From Flavobacterium palustre (GTDB lineage: Bacteria; Bacteroidota; Bacteroidia; Flavobacteriales; Flavobacteriaceae), in assembly GCF_014639535.1 (NCBI RefSeq), contig NZ_BMGA01000004.1, positions 1 to 64,000 of the forward strand: a stretch of DNA of 64,000 nucleotides, in the 5' to 3' direction. The position numbers and the translations under genes were made by a program. Shown one piece after another: positions 8,646 to 17,824 of the stretch. The notes below the pieces were generated by a model. The model searched no databases. It was not told the DNA's origin and was given only the letters and a program-made list of their open reading frames with translations. Position 1 is the stretch's first letter, and every line of letters starts with the position of its first letter.

Positions 8646-9284
8646 TTAAAAATCTTTTCCTCTCAGTCCTGTTACTAAACTAAAAGAATTGATATGTTGA
8701 TCTTGCAAAATATCCATTACTTTTTTAATAACCGGATACTCCTCTTTAGCATCTCCTTTAATGGCAATTTGTAATTCTTGCTTGCTACCAATAGAATTGT
8801 TATATTCATTATTAGCAATACGAGCATTATAAATCCACTCTTTTAATTGATTATCCAGTGAATCCATCGGAACACCCGGCTGATTCGCTTTTACACGATC
8901 AGAAGCCTTCATATCAATTATTTGCTTAAGACTTGTAATTGGCACACCAAAATCAGTCATCAAAGCAAATTTCTCTTTGTCTTCATCAGAAAAAGCCACT
9001 CCGTATTTTTCTGACATCAACTCCAACGTTCTCTTACGAATATCCTTTCCTTTCAAATCAAAGAATACTTTATCCTTACCATCAACATTACCAATTGTAA
9101 TAGTAGCCAAATCAGAATCAGGCAACTTTACTTGTACAGTTGAGGCAGGGGTATCAACAGGCATTGCCTCTGGTACTTTAGCTGTAGCTGTCAAAATAAA
9201 GAAGGTAAGCAAAAGGAACGCAACATCACACATGGCAGTCATATCTGTCGATGTTGACTTCTTTTTCATTTTTATTTTAGCCAT
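8646..9284 (-). CDS. exbD: ExbD/TolR biopolymer transport protein (first copy)
   Basis: A 212-residue ExbD-type protein with the same topology as its neighbour: a lysine-rich start, a membrane segment at about 20-39 with the DMTAMCDVAFLLLTFFILT motif holding the conserved aspartate, then a periplasmic domain longer than in the second copy. It is encoded 42 bp after the MotA/TolQ/ExbB channel gene and is presumed to form the proton channel with it. Confidence 0.88.
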   Translation of the reverse strand: MAKIKMKKKSTSTDMTAMCDVAFLLLTFFILTATAKVPEAMPVDTPASTVQVKLPDSDLATITIGNVDGKDKVFFDLKGKDIRKRTLELMSEKYGVAFSDEDKEKFALMTDFGVPITSLKQIIDMKASDRVKANQPGVPMDSLDNQLKEWIYNARIANNEYNNSIGSKQELQIAIKGDAKEEYPVIKKVMDILQDQHINSFSLVTGLRGKDF

Positions 9285-9326
9285 TCTTTTTGTTTTTTTA
9301 TTTTGATATTATAATATCAAAAATGA

Positions 9327-10145
9327 TTATTGTTTCAAACTTCCTCTGAATTTTCTGTAAGTATTAACGATTGTAGTACCTGCCTCATCAATAGAGTAAG
9401 TCAAATCGTCAATTTTTGCAGTAAAGAAGTTGTAAGCAACAATAGCTAAGATAGATGTAGAGATACCTGTTGCAGTATTGATAAGTGCCTCAGAGATACC
9501 TGTTGCAAGAGCAGCCTGATCAGGAGTACCAGCAGAAGCTAACGCACCAAACGCTTTAATCATCCCCGATACTGTCCCTAACAAACCTCCAAGAGTTCCT
9601 AAAGATACTAAAGAAGAAATGATAGTCATGTTTTTCTCTAACATTGGCATTTCAAGAGAAGTAACCTCTTCGATTTCTTTGTGAATAGTTTCAGAAGCTT
9701 CTTCACTGTTGAATCCTTCTTTCTTAACATCTTGGTATTTTACTAACGCTGATTTAATTGCATTCGCAACTGAACCTTGTTGTTTGTCACAAGCAGAGAT
9801 AGCTTCTTCAATGTGACCACCTTTGATACTAGATTGTACTTTTGTCATGAAAACATCTAAGTTTCCTTTTCCTGCAGCTTTAGTGATTACGAAGAATCTC
9901 TCAATAGAAAACACAATAACCATTAATAACATACCTAACAAAATAGGTACTATAAATCCTCCTTTATAAACTTGTCCTAAAGTATTAATTGGGTGACCTG
10001 TTTCTGGATTTCCACCCTCGAAGTTAGCAGGAGACCCCATGATGAATTTCCAAATTACAGCTCCTACCGCCACACATAATAAAATGATGATTCCTGAAAT
10101 CATTCCTCCTCCTTTTGAACTGCTTTCTTTTTTAACGTTTGCCAT
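9327..10145 (-). CDS. exbB: MotA/TolQ/ExbB proton channel family protein
   Basis: A 272-residue inner-membrane proton channel subunit that powers TonB. Membrane segments lie at about 15-34, 63-84, 172-195 and 215-238. The conserved segment with LGTLGGLLGTVSGMI followed by a TGISEALINTATGI motif is diagnostic of MotA/TolQ/ExbB channels. It is the first gene of a seven-gene minus-strand run ending at the TPR gene. A TAAATTTG -7 box (10209-10216, minus) lies 63 bp upstream. Confidence 0.92.
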   Translation of the reverse strand: MANVKKESSSKGGGMISGIIILLCVAVGAVIWKFIMGSPANFEGGNPETGHPINTLGQVYKGGFIVPILLGMLLMVIVFSIERFFVITKAAGKGNLDVFMTKVQSSIKGGHIEEAISACDKQQGSVANAIKSALVKYQDVKKEGFNSEEASETIHKEIEEVTSLEMPMLEKNMTIISSLVSLGTLGGLLGTVSGMIKAFGALASAGTPDQAALATGISEALINTATGISTSILAIVAYNFFTAKIDDLTYSIDEAGTTIVNTYRKFRGSLKQ

Positions 10146-10525
10146 TTTTTTTAAATTTTAATAGTTTTAAATAATTTTATTTGAGTTATAAATTAACTTG
10201 TAGTCCCGCAAATTTATACGTTTCGTTCAAATAAAAAAATTTTTTTTCGTTATATTCAAATTAATCATTTGTAAATTGAAGTTTAAAAAATATAATTATT
10301 GTTTTATTGTCAATTTCACCATTAAAATTCAAAGATTTTGATAAAATAATTTATTAATTTGCTATTTTACAAGGCAATATTTCAACATCTAATTCTAAAA
10401 CCGAAAAATCATTTTTTTTCAATATTTAACAAAAAAAAAGGCTTAAAATTACAGTAAACACTAAATAAATACAACTTAAAAACATTTACAGTATAATTAG
10501 AAAATTAAAAAACAACTCTATTTCC
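10146..10525. promoter_or_regulatory. Divergent AT-rich intergenic region, exbB / HerA-like
   Basis: 380 bp between two divergent starts, nearly all A and T. A TAAATTTG -7 box at 10209-10216 on the minus strand fits the exbB operon. I see no clear TAnnTTTG box for the plus-strand ATPase gene and no open frame, RNA gene or repeat. Confidence 0.5.
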
Positions 10526-12052
10526 ATGGATAAAAGCAAACTATTTACCGAGCAAATCAATTTGGGATATCAATCCAAAGGAGAAAGCATTCTACTGGGA
10601 GGAGCAATTTTAGAAGGAGAAACCTTAGAAAACGCTCATGTAAAAATCCCTTTAAAAACATTAAACAGACACGGACTTATTGCCGGAGCAACCGGAACGG
10701 GTAAAACAAAGACGATTCAGGTACTTTCTGAGCAGTTATCTTCTTTTGGAATCCCTGTATTAATGATGGATATCAAAGGAGATTTTAGCGGTATTGCCAA
10801 AGAAGGCGAAGGAAAATCTTTTATCACCGAAAGACATACTAAAATCAACATTCCATATCAAACCGCAAGCTTTCCTGTAGAACTATTAAGTTTATCCGAA
10901 CAAAGCGGAGTCCGTTTACGTGCCACTGTATCCGAATTTGGTCCGGTCTTATTTTCACGTATATTAGACTTGAACGATACCCAGGCCGGAGTGGTTGCCA
11001 TTATATTCAAATATTGTGACGACAATAAAATGCCATTACTGGATTTAAAAGATTTTAAGAAAATAATCAATTACATTACCGAAGAGGGAAAAGACGAAAT
11101 TACCGAGAGCTACGGTAAGATATCAACTTCAACAACAGGAATTATCCTCAGAAAAATTATCGAATTAGAACAACAAGGCGGAGAACTGTTTTTTGGAGAA
11201 ATGTCTTTTGATATTGATGATTTAATGCGAATTGACGAAAACGGAAAAGGATACGTCAACATCCTTCGTTTAACCGACATCCAGGACAAACCCAAATTAT
11301 TTTCTACTTTCATGTTGAGTTTATTAGCAGAAATCTATCAGCAAATGCCTGAAAAGGGAGATGCCGATCAACCGGAATTAGTCATTTTTATTGATGAAGC
11401 ACACTTAATTTTCAAAGAAGCCAGCAAAGCTCTTTTAGAACAAATTGAAACTATCGTAAAATTAATTCGCTCTAAAGGAATTGGAATTTACTTTATCACT
11501 CAAAATCCAATGGATGTTCCAAGCGGAATATTAGCTCAATTAGGTTTAAAAATCCAACATGCCCTGAGAGCTTTTACAGCTAATGACAGGCAAGCCATAA
11601 AACAAACCGCTGATAATTACCCAACTTCAGAGTTTTACAACACCAGCGAACTATTAACGAGCCTCGGAATTGGAGAAGCTCTGGTAACCGCCTTAAGCGA
11701 AAAAGGAACTCCAACTCCATTAGCCGCTACTATGCTTAGAGCACCAATGAGCAGAATGGATATCCTGACCGAAACTGAAATTCAGGAAATCAACAGCAAA
11801 TCGAAGCTGGTGAAAAAATACAGCGAAAATATCGACCGCGAGAGTGCCTACGAAATGCTGAACAAAAAAATCACTACTATCGAAGAGGAAAATGCTAAAA
11901 AAGAAGAAGAACAAAACGAAATGAAACAAACCAGAACTTCTAATCAGCCGAGTACTTCAGAAGTTGTTGGAAAATCGGTTTTAAAAGTACTTACAAGTGC
12001 TACTTTTATTCGTGGTGCTTTTGGAATTCTTTCTAAATTCCTGAAAAAATAA
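10526..12052 (+). CDS. HerA-like / DUF853 ATPase
   Basis: A 508-residue cytosolic P-loop ATPase of the HerA/FtsK superfamily, DUF853 type. Walker A is GATGTGK at 54-60, Walker B is LVIFIDEAHLIF near 285-296, and a sensor-like stretch IGIYFITQNP follows. Residues around 440-480 are a Lys/Glu-rich low-complexity linker, probably coiled coil, before a hydrophobic C-terminus. No NurA nuclease gene is adjacent, so it is not the classical HerA-NurA end-resection pair. The role of DUF853 proteins is not known. It stands alone, convergent with kmo. Confidence 0.82.
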   Translation: MDKSKLFTEQINLGYQSKGESILLGGAILEGETLENAHVKIPLKTLNRHGLIAGATGTGKTKTIQVLSEQLSSFGIPVLMMDIKGDFSGIAKEGEGKSFITERHTKINIPYQTASFPVELLSLSEQSGVRLRATVSEFGPVLFSRILDLNDTQAGVVAIIFKYCDDNKMPLLDLKDFKKIINYITEEGKDEITESYGKISTSTTGIILRKIIELEQQGGELFFGEMSFDIDDLMRIDENGKGYVNILRLTDIQDKPKLFSTFMLSLLAEIYQQMPEKGDADQPELVIFIDEAHLIFKEASKALLEQIETIVKLIRSKGIGIYFITQNPMDVPSGILAQLGLKIQHALRAFTANDRQAIKQTADNYPTSEFYNTSELLTSLGIGEALVTALSEKGTPTPLAATMLRAPMSRMDILTETEIQEINSKSKLVKKYSENIDRESAYEMLNKKITTIEEENAKKEEEQNEMKQTRTSNQPSTSEVVGKSVLKVLTSATFIRGAFGILSKFLKK

Positions 12053-12067
12053 ATCAACAGCAATAAT

Positions 12068-12112
12068 CAATGGCAATTTCAAAAATCAATCTCAAATTTG
12101 AAATTGCCATTG
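12068..12112. terminator. Perfect 16-bp hairpin between convergent genes
   Basis: CAATGGCAATTTCAAA (12068-12083) is perfectly complementary to 12097-12112 around a 13-base loop. It separates the convergent ATPase and kmo genes and starts 16 bp after the ATPase stop. There is no long T-run on either side, so termination is plausible but not certain. Confidence 0.55.
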
Positions 12113-12115
12113 AAA

Positions 12116-13459
12116 TTATCCCTGCAACAATTCTAAAATTTTATTTTCGACTTCTGGAAAATTCCAAATATTGTCGATATTGCCCATCCTTAAAACTTCT
12201 TCCATAATTGCATTTTGAAAATCGCCAATTGCCAGAGCTTCCACATACGGACGGTCACTAAAAGTTACTCTACTATATAAAGGTATCCATTTATCCGGAT
12301 GCTTTTCTGAAAACCATTTCTCGATTTTCTTTTGCAATAAAAATTTATCGTCAGCAGTTTTGGAACTCATTTCCATAAAATTGCGATACGAAAGTTCAGC
12401 AATGGCATCAGCATTAGGTTTTCGTGATTCCTGATATTCCGAAAAAATACGTTCCCAATCTTCGCCATATTCTAAAATCATTTCATAAAGCACTGTGATA
12501 TCTTCAAAACCGGCATTCATTCCCTGCCCATAAAAAGGCACAATAGCGTGACAGGCATCACCAATTAAAGCCACCTTATCAGTATAAGCCCAGGGAAAAC
12601 ATTTCATAGTAACTAAGGTACTGGTAGGATTTTTAAAGAAATCTTCGGCTAAATTCGGAATAACCTCAATAGAATCAGGGAAATTCTTTTCAAAAAAAAC
12701 TTCTACCTCTTTTCTATCGGTTAATGAACCAAATGAGTTTTCGCCTTCAAAAGGCATGAATAAAGTACAGGTAAAACTACCATCAATATTAGGCAAAGCA
12801 ATCAACATATACTCCCCACGAGGCCAGATATGAAATGAATTTTTATCTAATTTATGAGAACCATCCTCATTTGCCGGGATATTTAATTCTTTATAACCAA
12901 TATTTAAAAACTCCTGCGAATAATTAAACATACTCTGACGCTGCATACGATGACGAATTCTCGAAAATGCACCATCAGCTCCGAAAACCATATCGTATTT
13001 TCGTTCCTCCCACTCCCCTCTTTCAGTTTCTCCTATATGTAAAGTAGCTGTTGCCAAAGTCACATCCCAAACTTTATGCTCAAAGAAAAATTCGGCACCC
13101 GCTTCATCGGCAAGGTCAATCATTTTCCGATTCAAAGTTCCGCGAGAAATAGAATAAATTGATTCTCCTTCCTGACCGTAATTTTGAAACTTAAGATTAT
13201 CTACCAAATGAATCGCGCGCTTATCCATGGGAATCGCAATTTCACGCACGGCATCGCCAACTCCTACTCCGTCTAAAGCCTTCCATCCACGGGTTGACAT
13301 TGCTAAATTAATCGAACGCCCCGAAAATTGTATTTTTCTAATATCCGGACTCCTATCGTAAATATGAACAATGTGTCCGGCTTTCTTCAAATAAATAGCT
13401 AATAGTGAACCCACTAAACCTGAACCTACAATCGCTATTTTTTTAGGAGTTTGCATCAT
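12116..13459 (-). CDS. kmo: Kynurenine 3-monooxygenase
   Basis: An FAD/NADPH monooxygenase that hydroxylates kynurenine to 3-hydroxykynurenine. It has the N-terminal dinucleotide motif VGSGLVGS, the GADGAFSRIRH motif of flavin hydroxylases, and GDACHAIVPFYGQGMNAGFED near the C-terminus, which is characteristic of KMO. I place the start at 13459 (MMQTPKK), giving 447 residues. A longer frame to 13480 exists, but a TAATTTTG -7 box (13478-13485, minus) covers that position, so those codons should not be transcribed. kynU lies 2.2 kb upstream in the same orientation, separated by an opposite-strand unknown gene. Confidence 0.92.
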   Translation of the reverse strand: MMQTPKKIAIVGSGLVGSLLAIYLKKAGHIVHIYDRSPDIRKIQFSGRSINLAMSTRGWKALDGVGVGDAVREIAIPMDKRAIHLVDNLKFQNYGQEGESIYSISRGTLNRKMIDLADEAGAEFFFEHKVWDVTLATATLHIGETERGEWEERKYDMVFGADGAFSRIRHRMQRQSMFNYSQEFLNIGYKELNIPANEDGSHKLDKNSFHIWPRGEYMLIALPNIDGSFTCTLFMPFEGENSFGSLTDRKEVEVFFEKNFPDSIEVIPNLAEDFFKNPTSTLVTMKCFPWAYTDKVALIGDACHAIVPFYGQGMNAGFEDITVLYEMILEYGEDWERIFSEYQESRKPNADAIAELSYRNFMEMSSKTADDKFLLQKKIEKWFSEKHPDKWIPLYSRVTFSDRPYVEALAIGDFQNAIMEEVLRMGNIDNIWNFPEVENKILELLQG

Positions 13460-13477
13460 TACCCTATAAGATTTAAA

Positions 13478-13485
13478 CAAAATTA
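13478..13485 (-). promoter_or_regulatory. -7 box of kmo
   Basis: TAATTTTG on the minus strand. Its position decides the kmo start: transcription should begin near 13472, excluding the upstream in-frame codon at 13480. Confidence 0.5.
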
Positions 13486-13684
13486 CTGATTTATTGTTTG
13501 AACCGTATTCAAAAACACTCTTTTATCACTTGCCCAAATATTGCAAACCACTGATTTTCAATAAGAATGTTTTTTAATTATCATAGCTAAACAATACCCT
13601 CTATCAGAGCATACATGATAATTATCAGTTTTTAAGCCAATGATTTTCACAAACTTTGCACAAACTATTAATGAAGGTATGAAC

Positions 13685-15502
13685 ATGACAAAAAATCAAA
13701 AACCATTACATAGCTTCCATATTCCGGTTATGGGGCTTGCTTATACAATAGACAGCCCCATAAGAGTGGCACATTATGGAATTTCTTCGGTAATTTCGAT
13801 AGCAGATGACGAACTGATAGAGAAAATGAGTGCTTTTTATCACCAAAAATTCAATCTTCCCTACCAGGAAATATCTCAAAAAGTAGCCGACTACAGGGCA
13901 AAACGCATTACTTCTTATTTGAATTTAGTTGACAAAATTGTAAAAGAAAAATTTGAGAATTTTAAAAACGAATTAGCCGAAAGCAAAGAAGCCTTAGAAG
14001 ATTACATTAACCTTTTACCTAACAAATCTGAAATTAAAAAAGGACTTCAAAACCTGGTTGAAGAAGGATTCCATTGGAAAGAAAACATCAAAAACTATAT
14101 CGAAAAACATTTATCAGCCGGTGAAATCGATGTCAACATCATGACAAAATTAGACAAAGACAATTTTGTCAAAAACGAACAACTTCCTATCATCTACAAT
14201 GATGCGCATGCTGCACTGAGAGGTTTTGCCAATAGTACCGTAAACTCGTCGATTGTTCTTTCGGCCGGAATGAATCCGAGATTGTACAGTTATTTTGAAA
14301 ACTTCGAAGACTTCTACCCAGACAAAAACAACCAACTGAAAAAGAAAATCACTTTAAAAGTTAGCGACTTTAGATCGGCAATGATTCAGGGTAATTTTTT
14401 AGCAAAAAAAGGGCTTTGGGTTTCTGAATACCGTATCGAATCAGGATTAAATTGCGGAGGACATGCCTTTGCTACCGAAGGTCTTCTACTAGGTCCAATC
14501 ATGGATGAATTCAAACAGAAAAAAGAACAACTTGTTCAATCGGCTCATGATTTAATGGTAAAAGCTTTGGAACAAAAAGGAATGGCAATTCCTGAAACTC
14601 CTCTGGATTTAAAAATTACAGTTCAGGGCGGAGTAGGAAATTCGGAAGAACATGAGTTTTTATTAGACCATTACCAAGTAGATTCTGTTGGCTGGGGTTC
14701 ACCTTTTTTATTAGTTCCCGAAGCAACTTCGGTAGATCAGGCTACCCGCAACTTATTGATTAATGCCAAAGAAGAAGATTTGTATTTAAGCCATATTTCG
14801 CCTTTGGGAGTTCCTTTCAACACCCTGAGAGGGACTACAAACGAAAAATTGAAACAAAAACGCATTCAGGAAAATAAAGCAGGAAGTTCTTGTCCGAAAA
14901 AATTCCTGGCACTCAACAAAGATACCGAAGGAAAAGGAATTTGTACGGCATCTAAAAAATACCAGGATGCTAAACTAGAAGAATTAGAAGAAAAAAGAAA
15001 TACGATTTCTACTGAAAACTACGAAAAAGCAAAACAACAAATCACTGAGAAATCCTGTCTTTGTGTAGGCTTAGCCAATGCTTCTTACTTAGAAAACAAC
15101 ATTAAAATAAAAGGACAAGACCAAGGCGTGGTAATTTGTCCCGGACCTAATATTGCTTATTTTGATCAGGAAGTTTCGCTTTCAAAAATGATTCAGCATA
15201 TTTACGGAAACGCAACAGTTCTAAGAAATACCAACAGACCGAATCTGTTTATAAAAGAACTGAAAATGTATATTGATTATTTAAAAAATGACATTCAGGC
15301 CATTACAGAAGAAATCAATACTGCCAAAACCAAAAAACTGGAATCATTTAAAAACAATCTTTTGGAAGGAATTGAATATTACCAAAATTTATTTTCGACT
15401 AGCTCTAATTTTGAAAACATCAAGAATGACGTTTTAAATCAGCTCAACAGTTATAAAAACGAATTATTCGGTATTGAAATTCCGAGATTAGCGGTTGCTT
15501 AA
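13685..15502 (+). CDS. Large conserved-looking protein of unknown function, Cys-rich
   Basis: I do not recognise a characterised family. The start at 13685 gives 605 residues and follows a GAAGG ribosome-binding sequence (13673-13677). An AAACTTTG -7-like box at 13651-13658 would place the longer start (13640) outside the transcript. The protein is soluble and opens with HSFHIPVMGLAYTIDSP. The middle has GLNCGGHAF (C257) and VQGGVGNSEEHEFLL, which recalls phosphate-binding glycine loops of TIM-barrel flavoproteins. The C-terminal third carries C403, C420, C458, C460 and C485, a plausible Fe-S site. It lies between kmo and kynU on the opposite strand. Redox enzyme activity is an inference only. 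Confidence 0.7.
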   Translation: MTKNQKPLHSFHIPVMGLAYTIDSPIRVAHYGISSVISIADDELIEKMSAFYHQKFNLPYQEISQKVADYRAKRITSYLNLVDKIVKEKFENFKNELAESKEALEDYINLLPNKSEIKKGLQNLVEEGFHWKENIKNYIEKHLSAGEIDVNIMTKLDKDNFVKNEQLPIIYNDAHAALRGFANSTVNSSIVLSAGMNPRLYSYFENFEDFYPDKNNQLKKKITLKVSDFRSAMIQGNFLAKKGLWVSEYRIESGLNCGGHAFATEGLLLGPIMDEFKQKKEQLVQSAHDLMVKALEQKGMAIPETPLDLKITVQGGVGNSEEHEFLLDHYQVDSVGWGSPFLLVPEATSVDQATRNLLINAKEEDLYLSHISPLGVPFNTLRGTTNEKLKQKRIQENKAGSSCPKKFLALNKDTEGKGICTASKKYQDAKLEELEEKRNTISTENYEKAKQQITEKSCLCVGLANASYLENNIKIKGQDQGVVICPGPNIAYFDQEVSLSKMIQHIYGNATVLRNTNRPNLFIKELKMYIDYLKNDIQAITEEINTAKTKKLESFKNNLLEGIEYYQNLFSTSSNFENIKNDVLNQLNSYKNELFGIEIPRLAVA

Positions 15503-15514
15503 TTAAAAACAATA

Positions 15515-15527
15515 GCCACGAATTCAC
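15515..15527. repeat. Dispersed 13-mer GCCACGAATTCAC
   Basis: The same 13 bases occur at 63821-63833 and, inverted, at 63923-63935. All three lie just after the end of a gene. It appears to be part of a short intergenic repeat family. Confidence 0.4.
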
Positions 15528-15587
15528 GAAAACGAATTTTCATAATCCAAAGAATTATACAAATCTGTCTGGTTAAAACATAAAAAG

Positions 15588-15639
15588 ACCGCAAATTCGC
15601 AAATTATTTATGATTTTAAGTAATTTGCGAATTTGCGGT
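15588..15639 (-). terminator. Terminator of kynU
   Basis: A perfect 19-bp stem (15588-15606 with 15621-15639) followed on the minus strand by CTTTTT. It ends kynU four bases past its stop codon and may also stop plus-strand transcripts of the preceding unknown gene. Confidence 0.8.
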
Positions 15640-15642
15640 AAA

Positions 15643-16920
15643 CTATTTTCCCAAAATTCCTCTTTTTAAAATTTGCCCAAAATTGTACATATCTTCAAAA
15701 GAACAATACAACGGAACTGGTGCTAATCGGATAACATTGGGTTCTCTCCAATCGATAACCACACCATTTTTCATCAAATAATCAAACAAACTGCGCCCTT
15801 CCCCATGAAGAAAAACAGATAACTGACAGGCTCTTTCCGAAGGATTTGAAGGTGTAATAATTTCGAAATTACCTTTTACTTCCTTATCAATTTCGCGAAG
15901 AATGAATTCTAAATAAGCAGTAATTCGATCTCTTTTTTCAATCAGGGCATCCATCCCTATCTCGGCAAACATTTCTACCGAAGCCAAATAAGGTGCTAAA
16001 GACAAAACCGGTAAATTACTAATTTGCCATCCATCGGCACCTTGAATGGGATCAAAAGTGGGTTCCATTTTAAATCGCCGCTCTTTATTGTGTCCCCACC
16101 AACCTGCAAATCTTGGCAGATCCGGATTAGTATGATGCTTTTCGTGTACAAAACAACCAGAGGCATTTCCCGGTCCTGAGTTCATGTATTTATAACTGCA
16201 CCAGGCAGCGAAATCCACATTCCAATCGTGCAATTCTAATTTAACATTACCTGCTGCATGCGCTAAATCCCAACCTACATAAGCCCCTGCTTCATGTCCA
16301 GCCGCAGTGATGGTTTTCATATCAAAAACCTGTCCGGTGTAATAATTCACTCCCCCTATTAAAACTAAAGCTAACTCATCACCTACTTCTTTGATTTTTG
16401 CCAAAACATCTTCGGTTCGAATGTTATGTTCGCCTTCACGACGTTTCACTTCCACGATAGCTTCTTCCGATTTAAAACCATGAAAATGCACCTGACTTTG
16501 AAACATATATTGATCGGAAGGAAATGCTTTTTTTTCACAAATAATTTTAAATCTGTTTTTTGTTGGTCGATAGAATGAAACCATCAACAAATGAAGGTTT
16601 ACTGTTAAGGTATTCATCACAGTAACTTCAGACGGTTTTGCGCCTACTATTTTACTCAACGGATTTGCAAAACGTTCCTGATAATCCCACCAGGGTTTCC
16701 CGGCATAAAAATGACCTTCGACAGCAAGATTAGCCCAATCATTCATTATTTCATCAACATAAGCCTTAGTTCGTTTTGGCTGTAACCCCAATGAATTTCC
16801 GGTAAAATAAATCACCTCTTTGTCATTCACTTTCGGAAAATGAAATTCGTTTCGGTATTTATTTAAACTATCCCGGGAGTCGAGCTGTTGGGCAAATGCT
16901 TTAGTATTTTCGAAAATCAT
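15643..16920 (-). CDS. kynU: Kynureninase
   Basis: A PLP enzyme that cleaves kynurenine or 3-hydroxykynurenine to anthranilate or 3-hydroxyanthranilate plus alanine. The 425-residue protein is full length for the family, with YFTGNSLGLQPK near the N-terminus, GWDLAHAAGNV as the cofactor aspartate region, WCSYKYMNSGPG carrying the PLP-binding lysine, and GWWGHNKERRFKM, a kynureninase signature. With kmo it covers two consecutive steps of tryptophan breakdown or de novo NAD synthesis. Tryptophan dioxygenase and 3-hydroxyanthranilate dioxygenase genes are not in the window. Confidence 0.95.
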   Translation of the reverse strand: MIFENTKAFAQQLDSRDSLNKYRNEFHFPKVNDKEVIYFTGNSLGLQPKRTKAYVDEIMNDWANLAVEGHFYAGKPWWDYQERFANPLSKIVGAKPSEVTVMNTLTVNLHLLMVSFYRPTKNRFKIICEKKAFPSDQYMFQSQVHFHGFKSEEAIVEVKRREGEHNIRTEDVLAKIKEVGDELALVLIGGVNYYTGQVFDMKTITAAGHEAGAYVGWDLAHAAGNVKLELHDWNVDFAAWCSYKYMNSGPGNASGCFVHEKHHTNPDLPRFAGWWGHNKERRFKMEPTFDPIQGADGWQISNLPVLSLAPYLASVEMFAEIGMDALIEKRDRITAYLEFILREIDKEVKGNFEIITPSNPSERACQLSVFLHGEGRSLFDYLMKNGVVIDWREPNVIRLAPVPLYCSFEDMYNFGQILKRGILGK

Positions 16921-17055
16921 AATTTGAATTTTGTTTAGTAAAAATAATTAAAAACCTCAATTCAATAATTCATTACTTCGGGTTTCTTTTAAAAATGAAA
17001 CAAAATATTAATCCAATATTATCTTAGAACATTTTTCTCATTCAATTGTATTGTC

Positions 17056-17070
17056 TCAAGGAAACTTGGG
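17056..17070. repeat. 15-bp direct repeat, left copy
   Basis: TCAAGGAAACTTGGG recurs at 17770-17784, the two copies bracketing the outer-membrane protein gene. Each contains the mini-hairpin CAAG-GAAA-CTTG with a GNRA-type tetraloop, and a T-rich run follows. Confidence 0.55.
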
Positions 17071-17134
17071 GCATTTTTGCATCATTAACCCAAAATTTAT
17101 AGTTATTTATTTACATATTTATTATGATTAATTC

Positions 17135-17142
17135 TATTTTTG
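17135..17142 (+). promoter_or_regulatory. -7 box of the outer-membrane protein gene
   Basis: TATTTTTG, 27 bp upstream of the ATG at 17170. Confidence 0.5.
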
Positions 17143-17169
17143 CAATCGTAATTTTATAACTATTTTTTT

Positions 17170-17745
17170 ATGTCAATATCATTTCGTTCAGTAATAATCA
17201 TAATACTAGTTTCAACATTTTATTCAAATTCTTTAAAAGCGCAACCTAAAAAAGGAGAATACATTAATGCTTCTATCGGCTTAGGACTAAGTACTTCCTA
17301 TTATGAAGAAGACGGTGGAGGAACTGGCTTTTATGCTCAGGCTGAATATGCAAATGGAATAACAAAATGGATTGGACTAAGAACTTACGCAGGAGTTATA
17401 CTTACTAACGGAGACAAAACGAATGAAAATGGAGATCCAACCGAATACAGAATAAGCTCTAAAGCATTTTCATTGGGTGGAAAAATTCGTGTTGCAGCAC
17501 CTATTCCTTATGTTGCTCCTTTTATCGAATCAGGAATTGGAGCGTCTATTGGTTCTTTTCATACTTATACACCATCTACTAATCTCAAAAAAAATGGTGT
17601 TTTGATGCATATTCCATTTTCGTTAGGATTAGCGGTTGGGCGTAAACATAGTGTAGATATCGCATTAAGTTATTATTTCTATCCATCCATGAAACAAATT
17701 TCAGGTGCTTTTGCCGCAGGGGTTTCAATTCCTATAAACAATTAA
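17170..17745 (+). CDS. Small outer-membrane beta-barrel-like protein
   Basis: A 191-residue exported protein with a signal peptide (hydrophobic SVIIIILVSTFYSNSLKAQ) followed by alternating-residue strands rich in Gly/Tyr/Ala and ending in a strand-like GAFAAGVSIPINN. This suggests an eight-strand barrel of the OmpA/porin-like kind with no further domain. No specific family was recognised. It is a single-gene unit with its own -7 box and a terminator-like hairpin, flanked on both sides by the same 15-bp sequence. Confidence 0.6.
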   Translation: MSISFRSVIIIILVSTFYSNSLKAQPKKGEYINASIGLGLSTSYYEEDGGGTGFYAQAEYANGITKWIGLRTYAGVILTNGDKTNENGDPTEYRISSKAFSLGGKIRVAAPIPYVAPFIESGIGASIGSFHTYTPSTNLKKNGVLMHIPFSLGLAVGRKHSVDIALSYYFYPSMKQISGAFAAGVSIPINN

Positions 17746-17769
17746 TTTTTTAAAATAACTGAAAATGCA

Positions 17770-17792
17770 TCAAGGAAACTTGGGCCTTTTTT
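17770..17792 (+). terminator. Terminator-like hairpin, right copy of 15-bp repeat
   Basis: CAAG-GAAA-CTTG followed by GGGCC and six Ts (17787-17792). The stem is short, but the T-run is good for a plus-strand terminator of the outer-membrane protein gene. Confidence 0.55.
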
Positions 17793-17824
17793 ATGGAAAT
17801 ATTTAAGCTACTTCCACTAAGTTT

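Noticed and set aside
10526-12052. HerA-Sir2 or HerA-DUF4297 type anti-phage system
   Set aside because: The ATPase stands alone with kmo as its neighbour; no Sir2, DUF4297 or NurA gene is adjacent.
13640-13684. Longer start of the 605-residue protein
   Set aside because: The ATG at 13640 lies upstream of the AAACTTTG -7-like box, and the ATG at 13685 has a GAAGG ribosome site.
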